From Acidobacteriota bacterium (GTDB lineage: Bacteria > Acidobacteriota > Vicinamibacteria > Fen-336), in contig JAJDNS010000135.1 in assembly GCA_022340585.1 (NCBI GenBank), positions 1 to 42,581 of the forward strand: a DNA stretch of 42,581 nucleotides, given 5' to 3'. Position 1 is the first letter of the stretch; each line of letters begins with the position of its first letter. The translations under genes were made by a program, and so were the position numbers. Positions 1 through 14,090 of the stretch are shown piece by piece. Under the pieces are notes generated by a model. That model was not told the DNA's origin, did no database searches, and saw nothing but the letters and a program-made list of their open reading frames with translations.

Positions 1-35
1 ATGGTGGGGGAAGTATAGGCGCGGAGGGGCGGGGG

Positions 36-170
36 CGGGGGGAGCAAGAGGTGGGGGGAGCGGGGGTGGGGGGAGCGGGGGTGGGGGGAGCGGGGGTGGT
101 GAGAGCAGGGGTGGTGAGAGCAGAGGTGGTGAGAGCAGAGGTGGAGGGAGCAAGAGATGGTGAGAGCACG
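36..170. repeat. 15-bp G-rich tandem repeat (minisatellite)
   Basis: Nine head-to-tail 15-bp units read through this stretch. The best conserved three (51-95) are identical, GTGGGGGGAGCGGGG, and later units decay to GTGGTGAGAGCAGAG and similar. The plus strand has many G runs of four to six, so G-quadruplex formation is possible. Because 15 is a multiple of three an open frame runs across it, but its five-residue Gly/Ala/Val repeat and lack of a ribosome site argue against a gene. The repeat lies downstream of the tRNA-Leu transcript, which would read it as a C-rich, G-poor RNA. Confidence 0.85.
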
Positions 171-210
171 GGTTGTGGGGCGGAGGAGACAGGGCGGAGG
201 GGGGGGAGGG

Positions 211-282
211 GGACGGAGGCATCGAGATCGACGGGCGAACGATGGCGATCTCGATGCGTGAGTACGATGGCGATCTCGATGC
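211..282 (-). terminator. stem-loop plus CTCCGTCC tract downstream of tRNA-Leu
   Basis: Read on the minus strand, GCATCGAGATCG occurs twice (282-271 and 257-246) and its perfect complement CGATCTCGATGC follows at 230-219, so either copy can form a 12-bp stem. The stem is followed at once by CTCCGTCC and a long C/T tract. There is no U-run. The same hairpin-then-CTCCGT order recurs at other gene ends in this window, so I read it as a transcript-end signal; that function is inferred. Confidence 0.55.
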
Positions 283-287
283 GGGAA

Positions 288-370
288 TGCGGAAGGGGGG
301 ACTCGAACCCCCACGCCCTTTCGGGCACACGGTCCTAAGCCGTGCGCGTCTGCCGTTCCGCCACTTCCGC
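288..370 (-). tRNA. tRNA-Leu (anticodon UAG)
   Basis: The minus strand folds as a class II tRNA. It has a 7-bp acceptor stem GCGGAAG/CTTCCGC with discriminator A at 288, and a 5-bp anticodon stem CACGG/CCGTG around loop CTTAGGA, giving anticodon TAG, which reads CUN leucine codons. A long variable arm (GCCCGAAAGGGC) and a T arm GGGGG-TTCGAGT-CCCCC follow. CCA is not encoded. The long variable arm and discriminator A are typical of tRNA-Leu. It is transcribed divergently from tig. Confidence 0.97.
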
Positions 371-382
371 CCGGGCGCGGCC

Positions 383-388
383 AGTGTA
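383..388 (-). promoter_or_regulatory. -10 element for tRNA-Leu
   Basis: On the minus strand TACACT ends 12 nt before the mature tRNA 5' end at 370. A start 7 nt downstream of the hexamer would give a leader of about six bases for RNase P. No clear -35 is visible. Confidence 0.45.
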
Positions 389-403
389 CCGCAGGCGGCT
401 CCG

Positions 404-412
404 TGCTATCCT
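404..412 (+). promoter_or_regulatory. extended -10 element for the tig operon
   Basis: TGC-TATCCT resembles an extended -10 (TGN-TANNNT). It lies divergent to the tRNA-Leu -10, with 18 nt between the two hexamers. The predicted transcript has a leader of about 60 nt before the TTG start of tig. Similar TGC-TANNNT elements precede lon, ileS, metH and the Nudix gene. No good -35 is visible. Confidence 0.45.
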
Positions 413-480
413 TGCTGGTCACCCGCACTCCTGGCGGCCTGCCCCGGCGGACTGCCCTTCGCGATGAAGAGGAATTTCCC

Positions 481-1755
481 TTGAAAGTCGACTACATCGA
501 GGAGACATCGGTCCGCAAGGCCCTCGTCTTCGAGGTCGATCCGGAGATCGTCCAGTCCGAGATCGACCGGGGGGCCCGGGAGATCTCCAAGAAGGCTCGC
601 CTGCCCGGGTTCCGCCCGGGCAAGGTCCCCGCCGACGTCGCCAAGCGTCGCTTCCGCGAGGACATCCTCAGCGGGACCGCCGAGACCATCGTCAACAGGT
701 ACGTCTTCAAGGAGCTGGACGACCGCGGGCTCAAGCCCCTGGGTTCCCCCCGGGTCGAGGACCTCAGGATCGCCGAGGGCGAGCCCATGAGCTTCCGGGC
801 CGTCTTCGAGACCCTCCCCCTGATCGAGGTCCCGGACTGGAAGGGTCTGAGAGTCACGGTTCAGGGCGCCGACGTGACCGACGACGACGTCGACAAGGAG
901 ATCGACCGTCTTCGCGAGGAGGCCGCTCGGTACGAGCCGGTGGAGCCCCGGCCCACCGAGACGGGCGACCACGTCGTGGTCGACCTCACCTGGACACCCC
1001 GCGACGGGAGCCCGGGGGGCCACGACGAGAACGCCATGATCGAGATCGGCCACGAGGGCAACCACGAGGACATGAACGCCGCCCTCCAGGGCATGAGCGT
1101 CGACGAGACGAAGCAGGTCGACGTGACCTGGGGCCCCGACGCCGCGCCGGCCATCGCCGGGAAGACGGTCGGGTACGAGATGACGCTCAAGGCCATCAAG
1201 AAGAAGGTCGTCCCCGAGGCGGACGACGAGTTCGCCAAGGACCTCGGGGAGTTCGACGACCTGGACGCCCTCAAGGCGAAGATCCGGGAGCAGCGCGAGG
1301 CCGCCGAGGCGCGCCGCGTCGAGCGCGACACCCGGGCGGCCCTGGTCGAGGCCCTCGTGGGCAAGGTGTCGTTCGAGGTCCCGGAGACCCTGGTCGAGCA
1401 CCACATGACCGCCCGCACCGAGAACCTGGCCCGGGGCCTGGCCTACCAGGGGCTCGACCCCCGCAAGGTCGACATCGACTGGCGCGAGTACCGCGAGTCG
1501 CAGCGGGAAAACGCGGTGAAGGCGACCCGGGCGGACATCCTCCTGGACGAGATCGCCACCCGCGAGGACATCCAGGTCCTCGACGCCGAGGTCGACGCCG
1601 AGATCGCCCGTCTGGCCGAAGGCGCGGGCAAGTCGCCGGAGGCGGTGCGGGCCCAGATGGAGAAGGAAGGGGACCTGGCGTCGGTGAGAGGCCGGATCCG
1701 CGAGGAGAAGACCCTTGACTTGCTCAAGGCCAATGCTAGTATCGAGCTAACATGA
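481..1755 (+). CDS. tig: trigger factor (ribosome-associated chaperone)
   Basis: Trigger factor binds near the ribosomal exit tunnel and shields nascent chains; its middle domain has the FKBP prolyl-isomerase fold. At 424 aa the product matches the usual length. The ribosome-docking signature GFRPGKVP is at residues 43-50, followed by the FKBP-like region (about 150-240) and a helical C-terminal domain. I chose TTG at 481 because AAGAGGAA sits just upstream and the protein then begins MKVDYIEET, in register with family N-termini; upstream in-frame codons give an atypical extension. The stop overlaps the clpP start (ATGA), as in the widespread tig-clpP-clpX order. Confidence 0.96.
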   Translation: MKVDYIEETSVRKALVFEVDPEIVQSEIDRGAREISKKARLPGFRPGKVPADVAKRRFREDILSGTAETIVNRYVFKELDDRGLKPLGSPRVEDLRIAEGEPMSFRAVFETLPLIEVPDWKGLRVTVQGADVTDDDVDKEIDRLREEAARYEPVEPRPTETGDHVVVDLTWTPRDGSPGGHDENAMIEIGHEGNHEDMNAALQGMSVDETKQVDVTWGPDAAPAIAGKTVGYEMTLKAIKKKVVPEADDEFAKDLGEFDDLDALKAKIREQREAAEARRVERDTRAALVEALVGKVSFEVPETLVEHHMTARTENLARGLAYQGLDPRKVDIDWREYRESQRENAVKATRADILLDEIATREDIQVLDAEVDAEIARLAEGAGKSPEAVRAQMEKEGDLASVRGRIREEKTLDLLKANASIELT

Positions 1756-2363
1756 GCAGAAACAGTGCCTTCGCGGGCACTCTGGTCCCGATGGTGGTCG
1801 AGCAGACCGCCCGGGGAGAGCGAGCCTACGACATCTACTCGCGACTCCTGAAGGACAACATCGTGTTCATCGGGACCGCCGTCGACGACATGATGGCCAA
1901 CCTGATCATTGCCCAGCTCCTGTTCCTCGAGGCGGAAGACCCCGAGAAGGACATCCACCTCTACATCAACAGCCCCGGCGGCTCGACCACCGCCGGGCTG
2001 GCGATCTACGACACCATGCAGCTCATCCGGCCCGACGTGCAGACGATCTGCGTGGGCCAGGCCGCCTCCATGGGGGCGGTCCTCCTGGCGGCGGGCACCG
2101 ACGGGAAGCGTTTCGCCCTCCCCAACTCCCGGATCCTGATCCACCAGCCCTGGGGCGGCGCCCAGGGGCAGGCCTCGGACATCGCCATCCAGGCCAAGGA
2201 GATCCTGCGGATCAAGGACCGGTTGAACCAGATACTGGCCGACCACACCGGGCAGCAGCTGGACAAGATCGTCTCCGACGCCGACCGGGACTTCATCATG
2301 GACGCCGAGGAGGCGAAGAAGTACGGCCTCGTCGACCACGTGATCAGCAGGCGCGAGCGGTGA
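1752..2363 (+). CDS. clpP: ATP-dependent Clp protease proteolytic subunit ClpP
   Basis: ClpP is the serine peptidase that assembles into a 14-subunit chamber and degrades substrates unfolded by ClpX or ClpA. The 203-aa product carries the full triad: Ser106 in [10 protein letters not shown], His131 in [10 protein letters not shown] and Asp180 in DADRDF, with the YINSPGGS oxyanion segment at 71-78. The ATG overlaps the tig stop by four bases, so translation is probably coupled. It is followed by clpX, and a second partner, clpA, lies at the far end of the window. The N-terminal residues may be removed on maturation, as in the family. Confidence 0.97.
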   Translation: MSRNSAFAGTLVPMVVEQTARGERAYDIYSRLLKDNIVFIGTAVDDMMANLIIAQLLFLEAEDPEKDIHLYINSPGGSTTAGLAIYDTMQLIRPDVQTICVGQAASMGAVLLAAGTDGKRFALPNSRILIHQPWGGAQGQASDIAIQAKEILRIKDRLNQILADHTGQQLDKIVSDADRDFIMDAEEAKKYGLVDHVISRRER

Positions 2364-2365
2364 CC

Positions 2366-3616
<1,251 letters not shown>

Positions 3617-3628
3617 TCACCGCCTCCG

Positions 3629-3637
3629 TGCTACCGT
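3629..3637 (+). promoter_or_regulatory. possible extended -10 element for lon
   Basis: TGC-TACCGT lies in the clpX-lon gap, 64 nt before the lon start. It matches the TGC-TANNNT pattern seen before tig and ileS. No convincing -35 is visible, and read-through from clpX remains possible. Confidence 0.3.
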
Positions 3638-3701
3638 GTAGGTGAGCCCCGCCGGGCGCCGGGGATGGCGCGCGGCATACCGGTCCAGTCAGCGAGGCCT
3701 C

Positions 3702-6110
<2,409 letters not shown>

Positions 6111-6146
6111 AGCGGTGGGCCGGGACAAGCCGGCCCCTCCGCCAGC

Positions 6147-6791
6147 GTGAACGTGAAGCAACAGAGCGTGAACTTTTCCGGGAGTGCGTCTTCCCCTGCC
6201 CAGTTTCCCCGTGACGGGGCGCCGGAGGTGGCTTTTCTGGGACGATCCAACGTGGGCAAGAGCAGCCTGCTGAACGCCCTCGCCGGGGTGAAGGGCCTGG
6301 CCCGCATCTCCTCCGAGCCCGGTCGCACCCGCCTCGTCAACTTCTTCCGCGTCCACGGGGCCAGCCGTCCCGGCGGCGGGGGGCACGGGGATTTCTACCT
6401 CGTGGATCTCCCGGGATACGGCTACGCGAAGGCCCCGAAGACGGTCCGGGCAGGCTGGGAGCGGCTGGTCAACTCCTACCTCGGGGACCGGGAGCCCCTG
6501 CGCCTCTGCGTCTTCATCGTGGACGCGCGCCACGACCCCAGCGCCGGCGACGAGATGCTCCGGGACTGGCTGGACCACCACCGGCAGCCCTACGTCGTGG
6601 CCGCCAACAAGATCGACAAGATGGGGCGGGGCGAGGCCCGGCGACGGGAGCGGGCACTGGCCTCCGCCCTCGGATCGGGGGCGGAGGCGATCATCCCGGT
6701 GAGCGCGACGAGGAGGACGGGCGTCGACGAGTTGTGGAAGACCATTCGGGCGGCCGCGTTCGACCGCCGCGACCTCGAGGCGAGTGAGTGA
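6147..6791 (+). CDS. engB: ribosome-biogenesis GTPase YsxC/EngB (YihA)
   Basis: This is a small TRAFAC GTPase needed for late 50S subunit assembly. The 214-aa product shows G1 GRSNVGKS, a switch threonine in [10 protein letters not shown]3 DLPGYG, G4 NKID and G5 SAT. The start is GTG at 6147; a second GTG at 6153 is equally possible, as no Shine-Dalgarno is visible. It lies 36 nt after lon, and its stop overlaps the rho start (TGATG), so engB and rho are probably co-translated. Adjacency to lon and clpX is common in several phyla. Confidence 0.94.
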   Translation: MNVKQQSVNFSGSASSPAQFPRDGAPEVAFLGRSNVGKSSLLNALAGVKGLARISSEPGRTRLVNFFRVHGASRPGGGGHGDFYLVDLPGYGYAKAPKTVRAGWERLVNSYLGDREPLRLCVFIVDARHDPSAGDEMLRDWLDHHRQPYVVAANKIDKMGRGEARRRERALASALGSGAEAIIPVSATRRTGVDELWKTIRAAAFDRRDLEASE

Positions 6792-8374
6792 TGGGCGCAG
6801 ACGAGCAGCCGCGTGACGAAGTGACGGCCCCCCAGGCCGCCACGGCCCCGGAAGCCGGGACCAAGAAGAGGGCGAAGAAGGCGACGCCGAGGAGGCCCCA
6901 GGGCTCCAACGGGCGCCCGCGCCGGCGGCGCGCCGGTCCGGCGAGCGGGAACGGACGGCCCCCGGCACCGGAAGGGCTGGCAGAGAGCACCTCTCCGGAG
7001 GCCGACGTGCCGACTCCCGAGGGGGCAGCGCGCGACGCGGGGGCGCCTTCTTCCCCGGAGCAGGACCTCCCGGCCAGGGAGACGTCCTCGGTGAGTGAGG
7101 CCGACGGCCCGACCCCGGAGCCCCTCGACCTGTCCCAGCTCAAGGAGATGAGCATCCAGGAGCTCAACTCCGCCGCCGTTGAGATGGGCCTCGACCAGGC
7201 CACCGGCCTGAAGAAGCACGACCTCATCTTCCAGATCCTCCAGGCCCAGGCCCGGACGCGGGGGCTGCTCTTTGCCGAGGGCGTCCTCGAGCTCATGCCC
7301 GACGGCTACGGCTTCCTCCGGGCCCCGCAGAGCAACTACCAGCCGGGGCCGGACGACATCTACGTCTCGCCGTCGCAGATCCGCCGCTTCTCCATGCGCA
7401 CCGGCGACACCGTGAGTGGCCAGGTCCGCTCTCCGAAGGACGGCGAGCGCTACTTCGCCCTCGTGAAGATCGAGGCCATCAACTTCGACCCTCCGGAGGT
7501 GAGCCAGGACAAGGTCATCTTCGACAACCTGACCCCGCTGTACCCCAGCGAGCGCATCCGTCTCGAGACCGAGCCCGACGACATGACCGCCCGCGTCCTC
7601 GACATGTTCACGCCCCAGGGCAAGGGCCAGCGCAGCCTCATCGTGGCGGCCCCGCGAACGGGCAAGACCCTCATCCTCCAGAACATCGCTCACTCGATCG
7701 CCGCCAACCACCCGGAAGTGTTCCTCATCGTCCTCCTCGTGGACGAGCGGCCCGAGGAGGTCACCGACATGGTGCGGTCGGTCAAAGGCGAGGTCGTCTC
7801 CTCCACCTTCGACGAGCCCGCCACCCGCCACGTCCAGGTGGCGGAGATGGTGATCGAGAAGGCTCGACGCCTCGTGGAGCACAAGCGCGACGTGGTCATC
7901 CTCCTCGACTCCATCACCCGTCTGGCCCGCGCCTACAACTCGGTGGTCCCCTCCTCGGGCAAGGTCCTCTCCGGCGGTGTCGACTCCAACGCGCTCCAGC
8001 GCCCCAAGCGCTTCTTCGGGGCGGCTCGGAACATCGAGGACGGGGGGTCGCTGTCGATCATCGCCACCGCCCTCATCGAGACCGGGTCGCGGATGGACGA
8101 CGTGATCTTCGAGGAGTTCAAGGGGACCGGCAACTCCGAGATCGTCCTCGACCGGAAGATGTCGGATCGGCGGATCTACCCGGCCGTGGACATCAACCGG
8201 TCCGGGACGCGCAAGGAGGAGCTCCTCCTCGACGCGGACGAGCTAAGCCGGGTCTGGATCCTCCGCAAGGTCCTCTCGCCGCTGCCCCCGGTCGAGTGCA
8301 TGGAGCTCATCCTCGACAAGCTGGGCAAGACCAAGACCAACAAGGCCTTCCTGGACGGGATGGCCCTCACGTGA
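6791..8374 (+). CDS. rho: transcription termination factor Rho with a long disordered N-terminal extension
   Basis: Rho is a hexameric RNA helicase that binds C-rich nascent RNA and stops transcription. The 527-aa product is about 108 residues longer than the E. coli type. Residues 1-110 are low-complexity, Lys/Arg-rich first ([17 protein letters not shown]) and then Pro/Glu/Ser-rich. From about 111 come the Rho N domain ([17 protein letters not shown]), the RNA-binding OB fold ([14 protein letters not shown]) and the ATPase core with Walker A APRTGKT and [14 protein letters not shown] at 6791 overlaps the engB stop by one base. The stop codon lies inside the arm of a large inverted repeat. 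Confidence 0.96.
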   Translation: MGADEQPRDEVTAPQAATAPEAGTKKRAKKATPRRPQGSNGRPRRRRAGPASGNGRPPAPEGLAESTSPEADVPTPEGAARDAGAPSSPEQDLPARETSSVSEADGPTPEPLDLSQLKEMSIQELNSAAVEMGLDQATGLKKHDLIFQILQAQARTRGLLFAEGVLELMPDGYGFLRAPQSNYQPGPDDIYVSPSQIRRFSMRTGDTVSGQVRSPKDGERYFALVKIEAINFDPPEVSQDKVIFDNLTPLYPSERIRLETEPDDMTARVLDMFTPQGKGQRSLIVAAPRTGKTLILQNIAHSIAANHPEVFLIVLLVDERPEEVTDMVRSVKGEVVSSTFDEPATRHVQVAEMVIEKARRLVEHKRDVVILLDSITRLARAYNSVVPSSGKVLSGGVDSNALQRPKRFFGAARNIEDGGSLSIIATALIETGSRMDDVIFEEFKGTGNSEIVLDRKMSDRRIYPAVDINRSGTRKEELLLDADELSRVWILRKVLSPLPPVECMELILDKLGKTKTNKAFLDGMALT

Positions 8375-8490
8375 TCATTTCGAGGACCGAACCGGCCTGC
8401 GGCCGGATGCCTCGGCAAGGACACGGTTCCGCCAATGCGATCGTGTCCTTGGCAGTCCGGTCCGTTCTCCCGTGGACTCGAAATGATCAC
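8371..8490 (+). other. 120-bp inverted repeat overlapping the rho stop codon
   Basis: GTGATCATTTCGAG (8371-8384) is perfectly repeated in inverse at 8477-8490, a 14-bp outer stem that contains the rho TGA. Inside it sits copy 1 of the 70-bp repeat with its own 10-bp stem. The distal arm is followed directly by CTTCCGTTC and a pyrimidine tract. It could be a compound terminator, an mRNA-stabilising 3' fold, or a small miniature element with terminal inverted repeats. Confidence 0.7.
8384..8453 (+). repeat. dispersed 70-bp palindromic repeat, copy 1
   Basis: This 70-bp block aligns without gaps to 28311-28380 with 57 identical positions by my count. Shared parts include GGCCTGCGGCC and an inner stem CAAGGACACG / CGTGTCCTTG around a 16-nt loop containing TCCGCC. 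Most mismatches fall between the two shared blocks or in the loop, so the palindrome itself looks conserved. Confidence 0.75.
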
Positions 8491-8527
8491 CTTCCGTTCT
8501 TCCTCCTCTTCCGTTCCCTAGCGCGTC

Positions 8528-8567
8528 GTCGCCTGAGTGGCGTCCGTTCGCCCATCACTCAGGCGAC
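8528..8567. other. 12-bp inverted repeat in the rho-rpmE interval
   Basis: GTCGCCTGAGTG (8528-8539) and CACTCAGGCGAC (8556-8567) are perfect complements around a 16-nt loop. The RNA on either strand would form a strong hairpin. There is no U-tract, so simple intrinsic termination is not indicated. Confidence 0.7.
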
Positions 8568-8581
8568 CCTCTCTCCATGAA

Positions 8582-8620
8582 GACCCGAGTCCCCCATCCG
8601 TCATCCTCGGGACTCGGGTC
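8582..8620. terminator. 12-bp inverted repeat followed by C/T-rich tract
   Basis: GACCCGAGTCCC (8582-8593) pairs with GGGACTCGGGTC (8609-8620). About ten bases further comes CTCCGTTCC (8630-8638), then a pyrimidine-rich, G-poor stretch to about 8705. It fits the hairpin plus YTCCGTY pattern seen at other transcript ends in the window; termination itself is inferred. Confidence 0.5.
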
Positions 8621-8766
8621 CTCCTCACGCTCCGTTCCGTAGAACGTCACTCCTACCCTCCCGTTCCGTCTCTTCCGTCCCTCCCCACATCCTGCCGCCC
8701 GCCAAGGGCCACCATCCCAGACCTCCGCGGGAGCCCGTGCCGACACGCAAGACCTCTCCCTGTGTC
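8621..8766 (+). other. pyrimidine-rich, G-poor spacer (possible rut-like region)
   Basis: This gene-free stretch is dominated by C and T on the plus strand, especially to about 8705, with TTCCGT or CTCCGT repeated several times. C-rich, G-depleted RNA is the known preference of Rho. Lying just downstream of rho itself, it may help end the rho transcript or give Rho a feedback site. No convincing reading frame is present here. Confidence 0.35.
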
Positions 8767-8792
8767 GCCCCGCGCCCGCGCGGGCGCGGGGC
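8767..8792. terminator. perfect 26-bp GC palindrome upstream of rpmE
   Basis: GCCCCGCGCCCGC is followed immediately by its own complement, a 13+13 palindrome ending at 8792, then CTTTCGGG. With a small loop it would be a very stable RNA hairpin. It lies 85 nt before the rpmE -10 element and may insulate rpmE from rho transcription. Confidence 0.5.
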
Positions 8793-8877
8793 CTTTCGGG
8801 CCGCCTCGCCCAGTTGCCGCCCCTGGCCCCCGGGCCGCGGAGGCTCCGCCCCCCCTGCCCCCCCGGCCGATTTGCCC

Positions 8878-8883
8878 TATAAT
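8878..8883 (+). promoter_or_regulatory. consensus -10 (TATAAT) for rpmE
   Basis: A perfect TATAAT lies in very GC-rich DNA. At 17-nt spacing upstream is CTGCCC, a weak -35. The start codon is 42 nt downstream, giving a normal leader with a GAGGAG ribosome site. This is the only perfect -10 consensus I saw. Confidence 0.65.
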
Positions 8884-8925
8884 GGGGTGTTCAGCCGTTC
8901 GCAATCACACGGCCTGAGGAGTGTC

Positions 8926-9156
8926 ATGAAGGCAGGAATCCATCCCGAGTACAAGACCGTCAACGTCCACTGCGCCTGTGGCGCCACCTGGACCACCCGG
9001 TCGACCAAGGACGAGCTGCGGCTCGAGATCTGCTCCAGCTGTCACCCGTTCTTCACGGGCAAGCAGAAGCTCATCGACTCCGCCGGCCGCGTGGAGCGCT
9101 TCAACCGCAAGTACAAGGACTACGGCAAGGACAAGGCCGCCGCCGCCAAGGCCTGA
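8926..9156 (+). CDS. rpmE: 50S ribosomal protein L31 (zinc-binding form)
   Basis: L31 bridges the 50S central protuberance and the 30S head. The 76-aa product has the four cysteines of the zinc-binding (A-type) form: C16 and C18 in CAC, C36 and C39 in CSSC, followed by the family segment HPFFTGKQK. The Lys-rich tail ([11 protein letters not shown]) is usual. ATG at 8926 is supported by GAGGAG a few bases upstream; an upstream in-frame extension has no family similarity. The gene has its own promoter and is followed 37 nt later by prfA, a common pairing. Confidence 0.96.
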   Translation: MKAGIHPEYKTVNVHCACGATWTTRSTKDELRLEICSSCHPFFTGKQKLIDSAGRVERFNRKYKDYGKDKAAAAKA

Positions 9157-9193
9157 GCGCCGACCCGAAGCCCCCACCAGGACCGCCCGGACC

Positions 9194-10306
<1,113 letters not shown>

Positions 10307-10359
10307 CCCCCCACGCCGCGGCCCTTGCCCCCGGCCAGCCTCGGCGTCATGCTGCGCCG

Positions 10360-11217
10360 GTGACCGTCCTCGAAGCCCTCCGCCGGTCCGGCGCGCGCCT
10401 CCGGTCCGCCGGAGTCCCTTCCCCCGAGCACGACGCCGAGGTGCTCCTCCGTCACGTCCTGGGCTGGGACCGGGCCCGGCTCGTGGCCGAGGGCCCCGCT
10501 CCCCTCGCTCCCGCCGACGAGGCGTCCTTCCTCCGCCTCGTCGACGAGCGGGGCCGCCGGCGACCGCTGCAGCACCTCACCGGAACCCAGTGGTTCTGGA
10601 AGCTCGAGCTCCGGGTCACCCCCGACGTCCTCGTCCCCCGCCCCGAGACCGAGCTTCTCGTGGAGACCGCCCTCGAGCTCCTCGAGGACGTCGAGCGTCC
10701 CCTCGTGGTGGACGTGGGCACCGGCTCGGGGTGCATCGCCCTCGCCCTCGCCTCCGAGCGCCCCGACGCCACGGTCCACGCCACCGACATCTCCGAGGCC
10801 GCCCTCGCCGTCGCCCGCGACAACGCCCTTCGACTGGGCCTGGACGGCCGTGTGACCTTCCGCCGGGGCGACATCCTGGAACCGGTCGGCGCGCTCACCG
10901 GGCGCCTCGACCTGATCCTCAGCAATCCCCCCTACGTCTCCATGGCCGAGTGGCACACCCTGGCCCCCGAGGTCCGCCTCCACGATCCCCGCCCGGCGCT
11001 CATCCCCCCGGGCGATCGGCTCTCGGTCTACCGTCGCCTCGCCCCCGCCGCGGCCCGCTTCCTCCATCGCGGCGGCGCCCTCGCGGTGGAGATCGGACGA
11101 GGCATGGAGGACGAGGTCCGGCGGGAGCTCGAGGGCGCCGGCCTTCAGGTGACCGGCGTCCGGCCCGACCTCGCCGGCATCCCGCGGGTCCTGATCGCGC
11201 GCCGGCCGATGGGCTAG
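10360..11217 (+). CDS. prmC: release-factor glutamine methyltransferase PrmC
   Basis: PrmC transfers a methyl group from S-adenosylmethionine to the glutamine of the GGQ motif in release factors. The 285-aa product has an N-terminal helical domain, a PRPETELLVE segment, the SAM-binding motif VDVGTGSGCIALALA and the catalytic NPPY at residues 189-192. GTG at 10360 is used; an upstream ATG at 10349 is closed by a stop. It follows prfA by 53 nt. The stop codon TAG forms part of the predicted murA -10 element. Confidence 0.95.
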   Translation: MTVLEALRRSGARLRSAGVPSPEHDAEVLLRHVLGWDRARLVAEGPAPLAPADEASFLRLVDERGRRRPLQHLTGTQWFWKLELRVTPDVLVPRPETELLVETALELLEDVERPLVVDVGTGSGCIALALASERPDATVHATDISEAALAVARDNALRLGLDGRVTFRRGDILEPVGALTGRLDLILSNPPYVSMAEWHTLAPEVRLHDPRPALIPPGDRLSVYRRLAPAAARFLHRGGALAVEIGRGMEDEVRRELEGAGLQVTGVRPDLAGIPRVLIARRPMG

Positions 11218-11220
11218 ACT
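11215..11220 (+). promoter_or_regulatory. -10-like TAGACT with leaderless spacing for murA
   Basis: TAGACT begins with the prmC stop codon and ends 9 nt before the murA ATG. If it is a -10, transcription would begin within about two bases of the start codon. No Shine-Dalgarno is visible before murA, which fits. Confidence 0.4.
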
Positions 11221-11229
11221 GGTCCCTTC

Positions 11230-12482
<1,253 letters not shown>

Positions 12483-12483
<1 letters not shown>

Positions 12484-13592
12484 TGACGGACGCGGCGCAG
12501 GACCGGCGACGACGTCCCCCCCCCGGTGACGAGCTGGCCTCTCTGCACGAGGTGCTGCAGAGCTGGTACTCCCGCAACCGCCGCGATCTCCCGTGGCGCC
12601 GCTCCCGGGAGCCCTATCTCGTCTGGGTGTCCGAGGTGATGCTGCAGCAGACCACCGTCAAGGTCGCCACCCCCTACTTCGAGGCGTTCGTGCGCCGCTT
12701 CCCCACCCTGCAGGCGCTGGCCGAGGAGCCCGAAGACGAGGTCCTCGCCGCCTGGTCCGGCCTCGGGTACTACCACCGGGCGCGCAACCTGCACCGGGGG
12801 GCCCAGCACGTGGCCGAGCGCCACGGCGGTCGCTTCCCGAAGACCCTCGAGGCCGCCCTCGCCGTCCCCGGCGTGGGCCTCTACAGCGCCAGCGCCATCC
12901 TCTCCATCGCCTACGACCAGCCCCTGCCCGTGGTCGACGGCAACGTCCGGCGGGTGCTCTCCCGCCTGAACGCCCTCGCCGGCCCCGAGTACCGGCGCGA
13001 GGGCCCGTTCTACAACCTGGCCGAGGAGATCCTCGACCGCCGCCGGCCCGGGAGCTGGAACCAGGCGTTGATGGAGCTGGGCGCCACCGTCTGCACCCCG
13101 AGGAAGCCCGCCTGCCCAGCCTGCCCGGTGCGCGACCGTTGCCGCGCCCTGGCCCGGGGCATCGTCGACCAGCTCCCCGAGGGCAAGGCCCGCCGCGCGA
13201 CCGTGGACGTGACCGTGGCCGCCGCCCTCGTGCAGCGCGACGACCAGATCCTCCTGGTCAAGAGGCCCGAGGGCCGGCTTCTCGGGAAGATGTGGGAGAT
13301 CCCCCAGACCCCCCTCGAGCCCCAGGACGAGATCGACCTCCCCCGCGAGCTCGAGGAGCGCTATGGGCTCCGCATCGAGCCCGGGCCCCTCGTGGTGCGC
13401 GCCCGCCACGCGATCACCCACCGGCGGATCCGCATCGAAGGGTACCGGGCACGGCTGAAGTCCGCTCCCCCCTCGGACCCCGACCGTTTCCGCTGGGCCA
13501 CCGCCGAGGAGATCTCCTCCCTCCCAGTGTCGTCGATGACCCGCAAGCTCCTGCGGGGGCTGGACTCCCCTCAGCTCCCTCTCGAGATCTGA
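12483..13592 (+). CDS. mutY: A/G-specific adenine DNA glycosylase MutY
   Basis: MutY removes adenine mispaired with 8-oxoguanine. The 369-aa product has the catalytic Glu in SEVMLQQT, a helix-hairpin-helix VPGVGLYSASAILS, the catalytic Asp in PVVDGNVRR and the four iron-sulfur cysteines (CTPRKPACPACPVRDRC, spacing C-x6-C-x2-C-x5-C). The C-terminal third (from about 240) is the Nudix-like lesion-recognition domain (AAALVQRDDQILLVKRPEG). ATG at 12483 overlaps the murA stop by one base; GTG at 12480 is an alternative. It is followed 10 nt later by a DUF1499 gene. Confidence 0.95.
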
Positions 13593-13602
13593 CGAGGACC
13601 CC

Positions 13603-14028
13603 ATGAAGAGACTCTTCCGATGGCTGGTGATCGTGGCGCTCGTTGGGGGCGCCGGCTGGGCGATCACGGCCTGGCCCCGCCTCAACGAGGTCCAGACCGG
13701 CCGCGCCCCCGAGTACCCCGACCTCCAGGACCGCACCTATGCCGAGGGCCCGCGACGCGTCGCCGAGGCCCTGAAGACGGCCCTGTCGCAGAGGCCCCGC
13801 TGGGCGCTGGTCGGCTCGGGCCAGGGACCGGCGGGCACGGTGGTGTCCGCCGTCCACACGACCCCGCTCCTCCGCTTCGAGGACGACGTGACCGTGAAGA
13901 TCACCCGCAAGGGGGGAAAGACCGTCGTCAACGTCCACTCACGATCGAGGCTCGGGAAGTGGGACTTCGGCCAGAACGCCCGCAACATCCGCGAGCTGCT
14001 CGCCGCCCTCGACGCCGAGCTCCGCTAG
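13603..14028 (+). CDS. DUF1499 family membrane-anchored protein
   Basis: This 141-aa protein begins with a short basic segment and one hydrophobic helix (about residues 6-25), then a globular part probably outside the cytoplasm. The region from about 35 resembles DUF1499: residues near TVVSAVHTTPLLRFEDDVTVKI and a late VHSRSRLGKWDFGQNARNI segment are typical. The biochemical role of the family is not known to me. GAGGACCCC precedes the ATG at 13603. It may be co-transcribed with mutY, 10 nt upstream, though the functions are not obviously linked. Confidence 0.8.
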   Translation: MKRLFRWLVIVALVGGAGWAITAWPRLNEVQTGRAPEYPDLQDRTYAEGPRRVAEALKTALSQRPRWALVGSGQGPAGTVVSAVHTTPLLRFEDDVTVKITRKGGKTVVNVHSRSRLGKWDFGQNARNIRELLAALDAELR

Positions 14029-14073
14029 CCAACCCCCCGCCCGGGCCCGGACCAGGACGCCCCCCCGCCGTTG

Positions 14074-14079
14074 TACACT
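14074..14079 (+). promoter_or_regulatory. -10-like TACACT upstream of the HIT gene
   Basis: TACACT ends 11 nt before the ATG of the HIT gene, preceded by TTG. It fits the short-spacing promoter pattern of this window, though at the long end of the range. The same hexamer precedes metH and tRNA-Leu. Confidence 0.35.
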
Positions 14080-14090
14080 GGGCCCAGCCC

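Noticed and set aside
36..170. Possible CRISPR array
   Set aside because: The units are 15 bp with no spacers and no cas genes are nearby; it is a simple tandem repeat.
51..338. Open frame encoding a Gly-Gly-Ala-Gly-Val repeat at the window start
   Set aside because: It comes from the 15-bp tandem repeat, runs into the tRNA-Leu gene and has no ribosome site.
8371..8490. Insertion sequence remnant at the rho end
   Set aside because: No transposase fragment and no target duplication is visible; only the inverted repeat supports it, so it is listed as structure only.
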